A stretch of 64,000 nt of DNA from Pseudoxanthomonas sp. J31 (lineage in GTDB: Bacteria; Pseudomonadota; Gammaproteobacteria; Xanthomonadales; Xanthomonadaceae), in NCBI RefSeq assembly GCF_000510725.1, contig NZ_AZNZ01000007.1, forward strand, positions 1-64,000, given 5' to 3'. Under the pieces are notes generated by a model. The model did not search any database, was not told the DNA's origin, and was given only the letters and a program-made list of their open reading frames with translations. Below are positions 18,984 to 27,367 of this stretch, in pieces; position 1 is the stretch's first letter, and every line of letters starts with the position of its first letter. The position numbers and the translations under genes are program-made.

Positions 18984-20635
18984 CACTGCCTCGGCGGCTG
19001 CGCGCGGTTGGCCGCGGCCGGCTCTTCCCTGCGCTGCTGCTCCTTGCGCTGGGCCTCGGCGGCCGCCGCGCGCGACTCGGCCATGCCCAGCGCGCGCGCG
19101 TCGGCGGCGCGGCGGTCGGCTTCCATGCCCTCGTCCTCGTCCTCCGGCGCCAGCCAGCCGCCGCGGAAGCCGGCACGCTCCAGGCCGGTGCGGATGTACG
19201 GGCTCTTCTTCATCACCGACCACACGAACTCGTTGCGGTAGTTGGCGATCATCGCCAGGATCGGCCCCTGGTCGATGCCGATGTAGTCGCTGGCCACCCA
19301 GCCCTTGCCGGGGACGATGCGCCCGGTCTTGAGCGGGATGTCGTAGTTGAAGCTGGGGTTGAACGAGTCCAGGAAGCCGTAGCTGGAGTACAGGTAGTCG
19401 CCGTAGCGGCGGAGCATCTCCTCCGTGGCCGGGATCACCACCTCCGGCGCGAACACGATCGAGGAGATCGCCGCGGTCGGGGCGATGGTGCCGTCGTCGA
19501 AGTTCTCGCGCAGGCCGGCGCCGCGCGAGGAATAGTGGCGGAATTCGCGCTCCTCGCCGCGGTAGATCTGGCGGGTGTTCTGCGGGCCGTCGCCGGCGGT
19601 CAGGCCCCAGACGTTCTCGCCGTAGTCCTTCCACTTCATCGGGTTGGCGATGGCGTACTCGCGCTGGGCCAGCGCCGCGCGGCGGCTGTTGAGGAAGTAG
19701 TCGATCCCGCGTTCGCGCATGTACTGGTCCTGGATGTCGCGGAAGTCGATCCAGACATGGCTGTACTGGTGGCCGAACAGCGGGCCGAAGCTCAGGTACT
19801 CCTGGCCGTAGTACACGCCCCAGTCGTTGTTGTAGGTGCGGGTCCACACCGTCCAGGCCTCCGGCTCGACCGCGTGGGTCGGCGAGCCCAGGGCCAGGAT
19901 GTACAGCAGCATGGCCTCGTTGTAGCCCATCCAGTCGTGCTGGATGAACCCGCTCTCGGGGAACCAGCCCATCGAGATCAGCGGCGGGCGCACCTGCAGC
20001 CACTTCCAGTCCACCCGGCGGTAGAGCTGGTCGGCCAGCTTGCGGATCTCCTGTTCGCGCGGGTCGTCGCCTTCGTAGTAGGCCTGGGCGAACAGCACGC
20101 CCATCATCAGGATCGCGGTGTCCACGCTGGACAGCTCCACCCAGCTGTCGTAGCGGTGGCCGTTCTGCATGTCGAGGAAGTGGTAGTAGAAGCCCTTGTA
20201 CGCACCGCGCCCGGTGGCCTGGGGCCCCTGCGGGATGTCGCGCAGGAAGCGCAGCGTGGTCAGGGTGCGGTCCACCGCCTGGGTGCGGCTGACCCAGCCG
20301 TTCTCGATGCCGATCGGGTACGCGGTCAGGGCGAAGCCGATCGAGGCCACGCTGGCGAACGGGCGCGAGGGATAGCGGTCCGGGGTCAACCCGTTCTGCT
20401 CGTTGGTGGTGTCCCAGAAGAACTGGAACGTGCGCCGCTCGATGTCGCGGAACAGCGGCGGCAGTTCCGGCCGCGGCGGGCGTTCGGGGAGCACGGGCTC
20501 GATCAGGATCACGTCGGGCTTGGGCGGCGGCGGCAGCTCGGCCGGCGGCGGCGGCGTTTCCTGCCGGCATCCGGCCAGCAGCAACAGGAGGCCCGCCAGG
20601 GGGACGATGCAGCGTTGCCAGTACCACCGTTTCAA
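18983..20635 (-). CDS. Glycoamylase-domain lipoprotein (PF10091, GH144-related)
   Basis: 550 aa. The N-terminus is a lipoprotein signal (LLLLAGCRQ), then a Pro-rich linker (about 26-60), then a catalytic (alpha/alpha)6-type region (about 62-490) with RRTFQFFWDTTN, GWFPESGFIQHDWMGYNEAM and PTAAISSIVFAPE, as in the glycoamylase/DUF2329 family. Characterised relatives of this type include GH144 endo-beta-1,2-glucanases. The tail (about 500-550) is charged and Glu/Arg/Ala-rich. It is probably anchored to the outer membrane, where it would cut a glucan for the adjacent receptor and ABC importer. Substrate is inferred, not shown. Confidence 0.82.
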   Translation of the reverse strand: MKRWYWQRCIVPLAGLLLLLAGCRQETPPPPAELPPPPKPDVILIEPVLPERPPRPELPPLFRDIERRTFQFFWDTTNEQNGLTPDRYPSRPFASVASIGFALTAYPIGIENGWVSRTQAVDRTLTTLRFLRDIPQGPQATGRGAYKGFYYHFLDMQNGHRYDSWVELSSVDTAILMMGVLFAQAYYEGDDPREQEIRKLADQLYRRVDWKWLQVRPPLISMGWFPESGFIQHDWMGYNEAMLLYILALGSPTHAVEPEAWTVWTRTYNNDWGVYYGQEYLSFGPLFGHQYSHVWIDFRDIQDQYMRERGIDYFLNSRRAALAQREYAIANPMKWKDYGENVWGLTAGDGPQNTRQIYRGEEREFRHYSSRGAGLRENFDDGTIAPTAAISSIVFAPEVVIPATEEMLRRYGDYLYSSYGFLDSFNPSFNYDIPLKTGRIVPGKGWVASDYIGIDQGPILAMIANYRNEFVWSVMKKSPYIRTGLERAGFRGGWLAPEDEDEGMEADRRAADARALGMAESRAAAAEAQRKEQQRREEPAAANRAQPPRQ

Positions 20636-20737
20636 GACCGCTCTCTCCTCATTGCCGCCGGCGGCGGGACCGGATCCGCTCCATGCCGTGCGCGCCGCCG
20701 CCCCGGTGCAGGCAGGCCGGCGGCGGCGCGCCGGCGC

Positions 20738-23707
20738 TCACCAGTCGATCCCGAGCGTCAGCTTGAACGTGCGCGTCGGCAAGGCGATCGACAACGGCGT
20801 GCCCCAGGCCGGATTCTGCGGCTCGCCCGCGCCTCCGCGCCAGTCCTCGTAGCCGTCGTAGTTGGACCAGTTGAACACGTTGAGCACGTCGCCGCGCACG
20901 CGGAAGCTGATTCCGCCGCCGGTGTCCCAGACCTTCTCAAGCGCCACGTCCAGCTGCTTGAACTCCTCGTCCGGGGTGTAGCTGTCGTAGTAGCAGTACG
21001 CCCAGGCGGAGACGTTGCAGTTCTGGTAGTAGCGCGGGGTGGCGTCGGCCCAGGTGCCCTTGCCGGAGAAGGTCGTGCCCCAGGGGCCGTCCCAGATGCC
21101 GGTCAGCACCACCCGGTTCTCCGGCACCTTGCCCGGGAACCAGCCGTAATCCTCGATCCGTTCGGCGTTGAATGCGCCCGGCCAGCCGTCGACCGGGCTG
21201 TTCTGCTCCGAATCGGTCCAGGTGTAGGCCAGGGTCACGCCCCACGGCGAGGCGTTGGTGTACGGCTTCTCCACCTTGAGGTAGACCGAGCGGGTGCGGG
21301 TCTCCAGCGCGTTCTGCGCCAGGATCAGGTTGGAGAACGGGGCGAAGCCGATGCCCCACGGCGGCGGATCGGTCGCGTCCGGCGGATCGGAGGGGAAGAA
21401 GCTGCCGTCGTCGCGGCGGTTGCCCAGCAGGAACGCGATGCCGTCGTGGCTGCGCACGTAGGACAAGGTCAGCTCGGTGCTCCAGTCGTGCCCGCCCAGC
21501 GCCCAGGTGTCGCGGATGCCGAGGCTGAACTGGTCCGAGTACGGGACCTCCAGGTCGTTGTGGTTGAGGAACACCTCGCGCGCGCCGGCCACGCTGGCCG
21601 AGGCGCGCAGGAACTCCGGATCCAGGTAGCGCGGGTCCCAGGCACGGCAGGTCGCCCCGGTGGCGGTGTCGCAGGGGTGGGCCGGGGTGTCGAAGTCGTA
21701 GGTGTACTGGCCCCAGCTGGCCTTGGAGATCTCGTTCTGCAGGTAGTCGAACAGGTTGCGGTCGTAGGAACGGCCGGCGCCGCCGAACAGCACGTGGCGC
21801 TGGTCGCCGAAGAAGTCCCAGGAGAAGCCCAGGCGCGGGGCCCAGTTGTCCTTGTCCGCCTTGCGGTTGTTGCCGGTGCTGATGTAGTCCTCGACGTCCA
21901 CGCTGGAGCCCGGAAGCGCGGCGTTGGAGGCGCGCAGCGCGTCCACCACCTGCTGCGGGGTGACGTAGTCCTCGTAGCTGGGCGTCTGCTCGTAGTCCCA
22001 GCGCACGCCCAGGTTGACGGTCAGGTGCTCGTTGACCTCCCAGTCGTCCTGGATGTAGATGCCGAACTGCTTGTTGCCGGAGGAGGCGGTGCCGTTGCCG
22101 AACCCGGCGACCGGCGCGCCGAACTCCACGTGCACCGGCACGTCCAGGCTTTCGTTGATGTCGTAGTAGAAGACCGGGTTGTACTTGTTCTGCTCCAGGG
22201 TCTTCAGGTCGACCTTCTTGTACTTGATGCCCATCTTCAGCGTATGGCCGTCCCAGCCGCTGTAGGTGAGGTCGTCCTGGAAGGACCAGCCCTTCTGGCC
22301 CTTGTCCTGGTAGTTGTCGCTGCCGCCGCTGCGGACGATGGTGTCGGTCCAGTTGCCGTCGCTGAGGTAGTAGCCGGGCACGAAGTTGGCCGGCAACGGG
22401 CTCCAGAACGCGTCCTCGTAGGTGATGTGGGCGTCGTTGAGCCAGTCGCCCGCGGTCAGCTGGTAGCGCAGGTCGACCCGGGTCTCCTCGTTGGTGTTGA
22501 GCGTGGCCGCCGGCGGCAGGCGCTGGTCCTGCACCTGGATGGTCTCGCTCTCGTCGCGGTACTTGGCGGTGAGCTCGAAGTAGTGGTTCTCGCCGAACAG
22601 CCAGTCGACCTTGGCGAAGTACAGGTCCTCCTTGAACGGCGAGGTGTAGGTGCCGGTGCCGTACTGCTCGCGCAGGTCGGGCGGCAACTGGTCGGGGGTG
22701 TAGCCGCGGCCGAGCAGGAAGTTGCGGGGGGTCTGGTACTCCTTGGCCTCGTAGGCGAGGAAGAAGTGGGCCACGTCGCGGATGATCGGGCCGCCGAAGC
22801 TGACGCCATACTGCTCCTGCTTGCTCTCGGCCTTGGTCGCGCCCTCGCGCTCCTCGAAGCGGCTGCGCGAGCGCCACTCGGTGCTGGTGCGGTCCCAGAA
22901 GAAGCTGCCCTCGAACTCGTTGGAGCCGGAGCGGGTGGCGGCCACGATCGCCGCGCTGCTGAGCTGGTCGAACTCGGCCTTGTAGTTCTGGGTGATGACC
23001 TTGTACTCGCCGATCGCCGACTGCGGGAAGGGGTTGCCGCGGCTGGTGTCCTGGCCGCTGATGCCGCCGGTGGTCACGTAGTTCTTCTGGCCCACGCCGT
23101 CGATGAACACGTTGACCGCGTTGGCGCTCTGCGCGCCGGAGCGGATCCGGGTGTTGCCGCTGGCGTCGGTGATGAACTGCACGCCCGGCGCGGTGTCGGC
23201 GAAGGCGAGGAAGTTGCGGGTGTTCTGCGGCAGCGCCTGGATCTGCTTCTGGGTGACGTAGCTGGCCACCTCCGAGGTGCGGGTCTCCACCGCGGCCTGC
23301 GCGGTGACCTGCACCGCCTCCAGGGTGGTCGCCTCGCCGGTCGGCGCGCCCTCCGGCAGGCCGCCCACACCCAGGTCCACGGTCGCGGTCTGGCCAACCT
23401 GCACCGTCAGCTCGCGGGAGGCGGTCTGGCCGTTGGCGTCGACCTCCACGCGATAGGTGCCCGGCGGCAGGCCGGCCAGGGTGTAGCGTCCCTCGCCGGA
23501 CACGCGCACGCTGCGCCGCAGGCCGGTGGCGGTGTTGACCGCGGTGACGGTGGCGCCGGCCGCGGGCGCGGAATCGGCATGCACGTGGCCGCGGATGGTC
23601 GCGGCCGAGCTTTGCGCCAGCGCCGCGCCGCTACCCAGCGCCAGGCAGCCTGCCAACGCCAGGCTCAGCAGGCTGCGCGCGGGCCGATCGGTTCCAATGC
23701 GTTTCAT
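20738..23707 (-). CDS. TonB-dependent outer-membrane receptor (Oar-like)
   Basis: 989 aa. A signal peptide (about 1-31) is followed by a carboxypeptidase-regulatory-like domain (about 37-110, ATIRGHVHADSAPAAGATVTA), a TonB-box-like TLEAVQVTA (about 127-135), a plug domain with LPQNTRNFLAF and NVFIDGVGQ, and a long beta-barrel ending in an aromatic residue (GIDW). It would import a ligand, presumably an oligosaccharide, across the outer membrane. GGGAGG precedes the ATG. It follows lacI by 49 nt and precedes the lipoprotein gene by 102 nt. Confidence 0.93.
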   Translation of the reverse strand: MKRIGTDRPARSLLSLALAGCLALGSGAALAQSSAATIRGHVHADSAPAAGATVTAVNTATGLRRSVRVSGEGRYTLAGLPPGTYRVEVDANGQTASRELTVQVGQTATVDLGVGGLPEGAPTGEATTLEAVQVTAQAAVETRTSEVASYVTQKQIQALPQNTRNFLAFADTAPGVQFITDASGNTRIRSGAQSANAVNVFIDGVGQKNYVTTGGISGQDTSRGNPFPQSAIGEYKVITQNYKAEFDQLSSAAIVAATRSGSNEFEGSFFWDRTSTEWRSRSRFEEREGATKAESKQEQYGVSFGGPIIRDVAHFFLAYEAKEYQTPRNFLLGRGYTPDQLPPDLREQYGTGTYTSPFKEDLYFAKVDWLFGENHYFELTAKYRDESETIQVQDQRLPPAATLNTNEETRVDLRYQLTAGDWLNDAHITYEDAFWSPLPANFVPGYYLSDGNWTDTIVRSGGSDNYQDKGQKGWSFQDDLTYSGWDGHTLKMGIKYKKVDLKTLEQNKYNPVFYYDINESLDVPVHVEFGAPVAGFGNGTASSGNKQFGIYIQDDWEVNEHLTVNLGVRWDYEQTPSYEDYVTPQQVVDALRASNAALPGSSVDVEDYISTGNNRKADKDNWAPRLGFSWDFFGDQRHVLFGGAGRSYDRNLFDYLQNEISKASWGQYTYDFDTPAHPCDTATGATCRAWDPRYLDPEFLRASASVAGAREVFLNHNDLEVPYSDQFSLGIRDTWALGGHDWSTELTLSYVRSHDGIAFLLGNRRDDGSFFPSDPPDATDPPPWGIGFAPFSNLILAQNALETRTRSVYLKVEKPYTNASPWGVTLAYTWTDSEQNSPVDGWPGAFNAERIEDYGWFPGKVPENRVVLTGIWDGPWGTTFSGKGTWADATPRYYQNCNVSAWAYCYYDSYTPDEEFKQLDVALEKVWDTGGGISFRVRGDVLNVFNWSNYDGYEDWRGGAGEPQNPAWGTPLSIALPTRTFKLTLGIDW

Positions 23708-23728
23708 CGCTCCCTCCCAGGATGGATG

Positions 23729-23747
23729 GGCCTGATGCGGTCAGGCC
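23729..23747. other. Hairpin between lacI-type gene and TonB receptor
   Basis: GGCCTGA/TCAGGCC arms with a 5-nt loop in the 49-nt gap. There is no T run in either direction; it may influence mRNA processing or expression balance between the two genes. Confidence 0.4.
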
Positions 23748-23756
23748 TTCGTTCGT

Positions 23757-24812
23757 CTAGCCCGGACCGGTGCCGGACGCGGGATGCTCCGGGCCCCCGC
23801 TGGATGCGCGCACCACCAGTTCCGGTGCCAGCACGTGCCGGTCCGCCACCTCGCCCGATGCGGGTCCGGCCACGTCCGCGCCGGCTTCGATCTGGTCGAG
23901 CAGGCGCTCCACTGCGCGTCCTCCGAGTTGCGCGATACTCACTCGCATCGTGGTCAAGGACGGGTGAACGAAACGCGCCAGCGGGATGTCGTCGAAGCCT
24001 GCGAGCGCGATGTCCTGCGGCACCCGTACGCCGGCCTGCGCGAATGCGTAAAGGCAGCCCAGCGCCATCATGTCGTTGGCCGCGAACACCGCCTGCGGAC
24101 GCTCGCCCGCGGCGAGGATCGCCTGCCCCGCGCGGTGCCCCGAAGCCTCGTCGAAATCGCCCGGGTACTCGCATCCGCTCGCGCCCGGATGCGCGGCGAT
24201 GGCCTCGCGGAAGCCACGCAGGCGTTCCTGCGCGTCGTAGTTGGGCTCCGGGCCGGCGATGAAGGCGATGCGGCGGTGGCCCAGCGCGAGCAGGTGCGCG
24301 GTCATCGCCATCGCCCCGGCGTGGTTGTCCACCTCGAACGCCGGCCAGGCCGGCTCGGCCTGGTGGGTGTTGACCAGCACCGCGGGCAATGGCGGCAGGT
24401 TCTCCTCGAGGAACCCGGGCTGGTCGGCGAACGGCGACATCACCAGCAGGCCGTCGACCCGCCCGCGCATCGCGCGCAACGCCGCGGCCTGCTGCTCGGG
24501 GTCGCCGTGGTAGCTGGACAGCAGCATGTGCTTGCGGCGCGCGCGCGCGCCGGCGCCGATGCCGCGGATCAGCTCGGAGAAGAACTCGCCATGCAGGTCC
24601 GGCAGCACCACGCCGATGGTCTGGGTGCTGCGGCTGCTGAGGCTGCGCGCGGCGCCGTGCGGGCTGTAGCGCAGGCGCTGCGCCACCGCCTCGACCTGCT
24701 TGCGCACCGGCTCGGCCACGTTGGCGTGGCCGTTGAGCGCGCGCGAGACGGTGGCCACCGAGACCCCGGCCTCGCGGGCGACATCGCGGATCGTGACGAC
24801 CGGGCGTACCAT
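23757..24812 (-). CDS. LacI-family transcriptional regulator
   Basis: 351 aa. The N-terminal helix-turn-helix VTIRDVAREAGVSVATVSRAL (first 20 shown region about 5-25) and hinge RYSPHGAARSLSSRST are typical; the rest is a periplasmic-binding-like sugar sensor (IGVVLPDLHGEFF, GFDDIPLARF). First gene of the leftward glycan locus, so it most likely represses it until a sugar inducer binds. A near-perfect LacI-type palindrome lies just upstream of its start, which suggests autoregulation. Confidence 0.93.
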   Translation of the reverse strand: MVRPVVTIRDVAREAGVSVATVSRALNGHANVAEPVRKQVEAVAQRLRYSPHGAARSLSSRSTQTIGVVLPDLHGEFFSELIRGIGAGARARRKHMLLSSYHGDPEQQAAALRAMRGRVDGLLVMSPFADQPGFLEENLPPLPAVLVNTHQAEPAWPAFEVDNHAGAMAMTAHLLALGHRRIAFIAGPEPNYDAQERLRGFREAIAAHPGASGCEYPGDFDEASGHRAGQAILAAGERPQAVFAANDMMALGCLYAFAQAGVRVPQDIALAGFDDIPLARFVHPSLTTMRVSIAQLGGRAVERLLDQIEAGADVAGPASGEVADRHVLAPELVVRASSGGPEHPASGTGPG

Positions 24813-24844
24813 CGGACGGCTCCTGCGCGGAAACGTGACGCGAA

Positions 24845-24858
24845 TGTAAACGTTTCCA
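24845..24858. promoter_or_regulatory. LacI-family operator candidate
   Basis: TGTAAACGTTTCCA, an almost perfect palindrome centred on CG, 33 nt upstream of the LacI-type start. LacI/GalR-family operators share the central AACGTT core. A partial match (GGAAACGTGACG) lies a few bases away. Confidence 0.7.
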
Positions 24859-24900
24859 TGCGGGACGCCAAGGCGGCGTCAAGGTTCCGCGGCGCGTTCC

Positions 24901-25200
24901 TCAGCGCAGGACCGGCAGGAACGGCCGCACCTCGACGCGCGCGTAGACCCCGGCCTCGACGTAGGGATCGGCCCCGGCCCAGGCACGCGCCTGCTGCAGC
25001 GAGTCGAACTGCGCGATCACCACGCTGCCGCTGAAGCCGGCCGGGCCCGGGTCCTCGGCATCGATCGCCGGGCAAGGCCCGGCCACCAGCAGGCGCCCGG
25101 CCTCGCGCAGGGCCTGCAGCCGCGCCAGGTGCGCCGGTCGCGCCTGGCGCCGGCGCGGCAGCGCGCCCTCGGCGTCATGTCCCTCGATCACGTACCACAT
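24901..25200 (-). CDS. YciI-family protein
   Basis: 99 aa, a small dimeric ferredoxin-fold protein of the YCII superfamily (MWYVIEGHD at the start; [45 protein letters not shown]). The conserved His/Asp pair (RPAHL and AGADPY) is visible, but the family's function is not settled. Start chosen at MWYVIEG, which matches the family; a longer frame upstream lacks a ribosome site. Confidence 0.85.
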   Translation of the reverse strand: MWYVIEGHDAEGALPRRRQARPAHLARLQALREAGRLLVAGPCPAIDAEDPGPAGFSGSVVIAQFDSLQQARAWAGADPYVEAGVYARVEVRPFLPVLR

Positions 25201-25607
25201 GGCTGGCTCCCGCACGCGTTGGCCCGGATTGTATCTGCCGCCTGTCCGGCCATGCACCGCGGTGCTGGACACGCCGCCGGGCAGCGCTTACCCTTGGCAC
25301 CACATGCGGCCGTGAAGCAGCGGCCCGTCGGCTCCAGACTGCAAGGGCTGCCAGCCCGTACAGGGGAATCCGGGCGCGGTATCCCGCTCCACACCCGGCC
25401 GACCGACGACCGATCCGCTGACCGCGAACCGCCACGCAGACGACCTCCCCGGCACCCGGCCGCCGCCCCGCGCGACCTGGGCCTGTATTGATGTGCTTAC
25501 AGGCGCCCGTCCCGTCCCCACGGCGACGTCCGCCATCCGCAGGTGGCACCGCGTTCCCGCCCCGGGGCGCTGCGTGCGCCCCTACCCGGGCATGGCTTTC
25601 CGAGCAG
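25201..25607. other. Divergent intergenic stretch, no supported gene
   Basis: About 400 nt between yciI (minus) and scpA (plus). Open frames here lack family similarity and ribosome sites. I saw no RNA gene or strong promoter motif. Confidence 0.5.
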
Positions 25608-26525
25608 ATGAGTTCCGAACCCGCGCAAGACGCGACCCTGCAAACGCCGCAGCAGCCGTCCGCACCGCAGCAGCAGGAAATGCCGCTGGCGATCGTGCAC
25701 GGGCAGCCGCTGCTGCAGATCCCGCAGGACCTGTACATCCCGCCGGATGCGCTGGAAGTCATCCTCGACGCGTTCGAGGGCCCGCTTGACCTGCTGCTGT
25801 ACCTGATCCGCCGCCAGAACCTGGACATCCTGGACATCCCGGTCGCCGAGATCACCCGGCAGTACGTGGACTACATCAACGTGATGCAGGACCTGCGCTT
25901 CGAACTGGCCGCCGAGTACCTGGTGATGGCCGCGATCCTGGCCGAGGTGAAGTCACGGATGCTGCTGCCGCGGCCGGTGAACGAGGACGGCGAGGAAGCC
26001 GACCCGCGCGCCGAGCTGGTGCGCCGCCTGCAGGAGTACGAGCGCTTCAAGCAGGCGGCCGAGGACCTGGACGCGCTGCCGCGCATGGAACGCGACACCC
26101 TGCCGGTGCAGGCCCACGTGCCGGACCGCCAGGCCATCCGCCTGCCGCCGCCGGTGGACCTGCGCGAGATGCTGCTGGCCCTGCACGACGTGCTGCGCCG
26201 GGCCGAGCTGTTCAGCGGCCACGCCATCCGGCGCGAGGCGCTGAGCGTCCGCCAGCGCATGGGCGAGGTGCTGCAGCGGCTGGACGACGGCCGCTTCCAC
26301 CGCTTCGAGTCGCTGTTCACCCCCGAGGAAGGCCGCCTGGGCGTGCTGGTGACCTTCCTGGCCATGCTCGAGCTGGCCAAGGAGCAGTTGCTGGACATCG
26401 TCCAGGACGCACCGCTGGCGCCGATCTACGTCAAGTCGCTGGCGGTCGGCAACACCAATGCCCCGCTCGAATTCCACAGCGAGTTCGACGAGGGCGACGA
26501 CTCCTCCGCCGCGGCGGAAGAGTAA
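25608..26525 (+). CDS. scpA: Segregation and condensation protein A
   Basis: 305 aa kleisin subunit of the SMC-ScpAB condensin. The conserved N-terminal block is FEGPLDLLLYLIRRQNLDI (about 59-77), followed by AAEYLVMAAILAEVKSRMLLP; the C-terminal winged helix includes FTPEEGRLGVLVTFLAMLEL. Start chosen at MSSEPAQDATL; the frame is open for 40 more codons upstream but that part is not conserved-looking. It is followed by scpB 35 nt on, then rluB. Confidence 0.94.
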   Translation: MSSEPAQDATLQTPQQPSAPQQQEMPLAIVHGQPLLQIPQDLYIPPDALEVILDAFEGPLDLLLYLIRRQNLDILDIPVAEITRQYVDYINVMQDLRFELAAEYLVMAAILAEVKSRMLLPRPVNEDGEEADPRAELVRRLQEYERFKQAAEDLDALPRMERDTLPVQAHVPDRQAIRLPPPVDLREMLLALHDVLRRAELFSGHAIRREALSVRQRMGEVLQRLDDGRFHRFESLFTPEEGRLGVLVTFLAMLELAKEQLLDIVQDAPLAPIYVKSLAVGNTNAPLEFHSEFDEGDDSSAAAEE

Positions 26526-26560
26526 GCCCGCCCCACCCTTCAACCGATCCTGCGAGATTC

Positions 26561-27367
26561 ATGGACCAGGCGCTGATCAACCGCATCGTCGAGGCTGCCC
26601 TGCTGGCGGCCAACCAGCCCCTGCCGCTGGCGCAGCTGCGCGGCCTGTTCCCGGAGGACGAACCGATCCCGCCGGGGGCCGTGGAAACGGCGCTGGAACA
26701 GCTACGCGAGGCCTGCGCCGACCGCGGCGTGGAGCTGGTGGAGGTTGCCTCCGGCTTCCGCTTCCAGGTCAAGGCCGAGGTCCACCCCTGGGTGGCCCGC
26801 CTGTGGACCGAGCGCAAGACCCGCTACACCCGCGCCACCCTGGAGACCCTGGCGCTGATCGCCTACCGCCAGCCGATCACCCGCGGCGAGATCGAGCAGG
26901 TGCGCGGCGTGGCGGTGAGCAGCAACATCATCCAGGCGCTGGAGGAACGGGAGTGGATCCGCGTGGTCGGCCACCGCGACGTGCCGGGCCGCCCGGCCCT
27001 GTACGGCACCACCAAGCAGTTCCTGGACTACTTCGGCCTAAAGCGGCTGGACGAACTGCCGCCATTGTCCGAACTGAAGGACATCGGCGAGCTGGAACCG
27101 GAACTGCCGCTGGATCCGGACGCAGCCCCGGCCGCGGCCGGCGTCTCCGCCAACGACGCCGGCGACGCCGGGGCGCAGCCGCAGGACGCGGACGCGAACC
27201 CCGCCGAGGGCCAGGCCGGCGCCAACGCCCAGGCGGCAACCGATGCAGGCGCGGCCGATGCCGCCGCCCAGGACACCCCCCACTCGCCGGAGGCCGCCGA
27301 TACGGCCGCCGGTCCCGCAACCCAGGCCCCGGACGATACCGAAGGCCGGAGCAATACCCATGACTGA
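26561..27367 (+). CDS. scpB: Segregation and condensation protein B
   Basis: 268 aa. Two winged-helix domains occupy about 1-180 (RATLETLALIAYRQPITRGEIE, VVGHRDVPGRPALYGTTKQFLDYFGL), and this part bridges ScpA in the condensin complex. The last 75 or so residues are a low-complexity Ala/Asp/Pro/Gln tail not needed for the fold and probably disordered. It overlaps rluB by 8 nt, a common arrangement. Confidence 0.93.
   Translation: MDQALINRIVEAALLAANQPLPLAQLRGLFPEDEPIPPGAVETALEQLREACADRGVELVEVASGFRFQVKAEVHPWVARLWTERKTRYTRATLETLALIAYRQPITRGEIEQVRGVAVSSNIIQALEEREWIRVVGHRDVPGRPALYGTTKQFLDYFGLKRLDELPPLSELKDIGELEPELPLDPDAAPAAAGVSANDAGDAGAQPQDADANPAEGQAGANAQAATDAGAADAAAQDTPHSPEAADTAAGPATQAPDDTEGRSNTHD

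Noticed and set aside
18500-24262. A 1920-codon plus-strand frame across the glycan locus
   Set aside because: Antisense to the lipoprotein, receptor and regulator genes, which have clear motifs, signal peptides and ribosome sites.
24541-24553. CG dinucleotide run
   Set aside because: Short simple-sequence tract inside the LacI-type coding region with no sign of phase variation.
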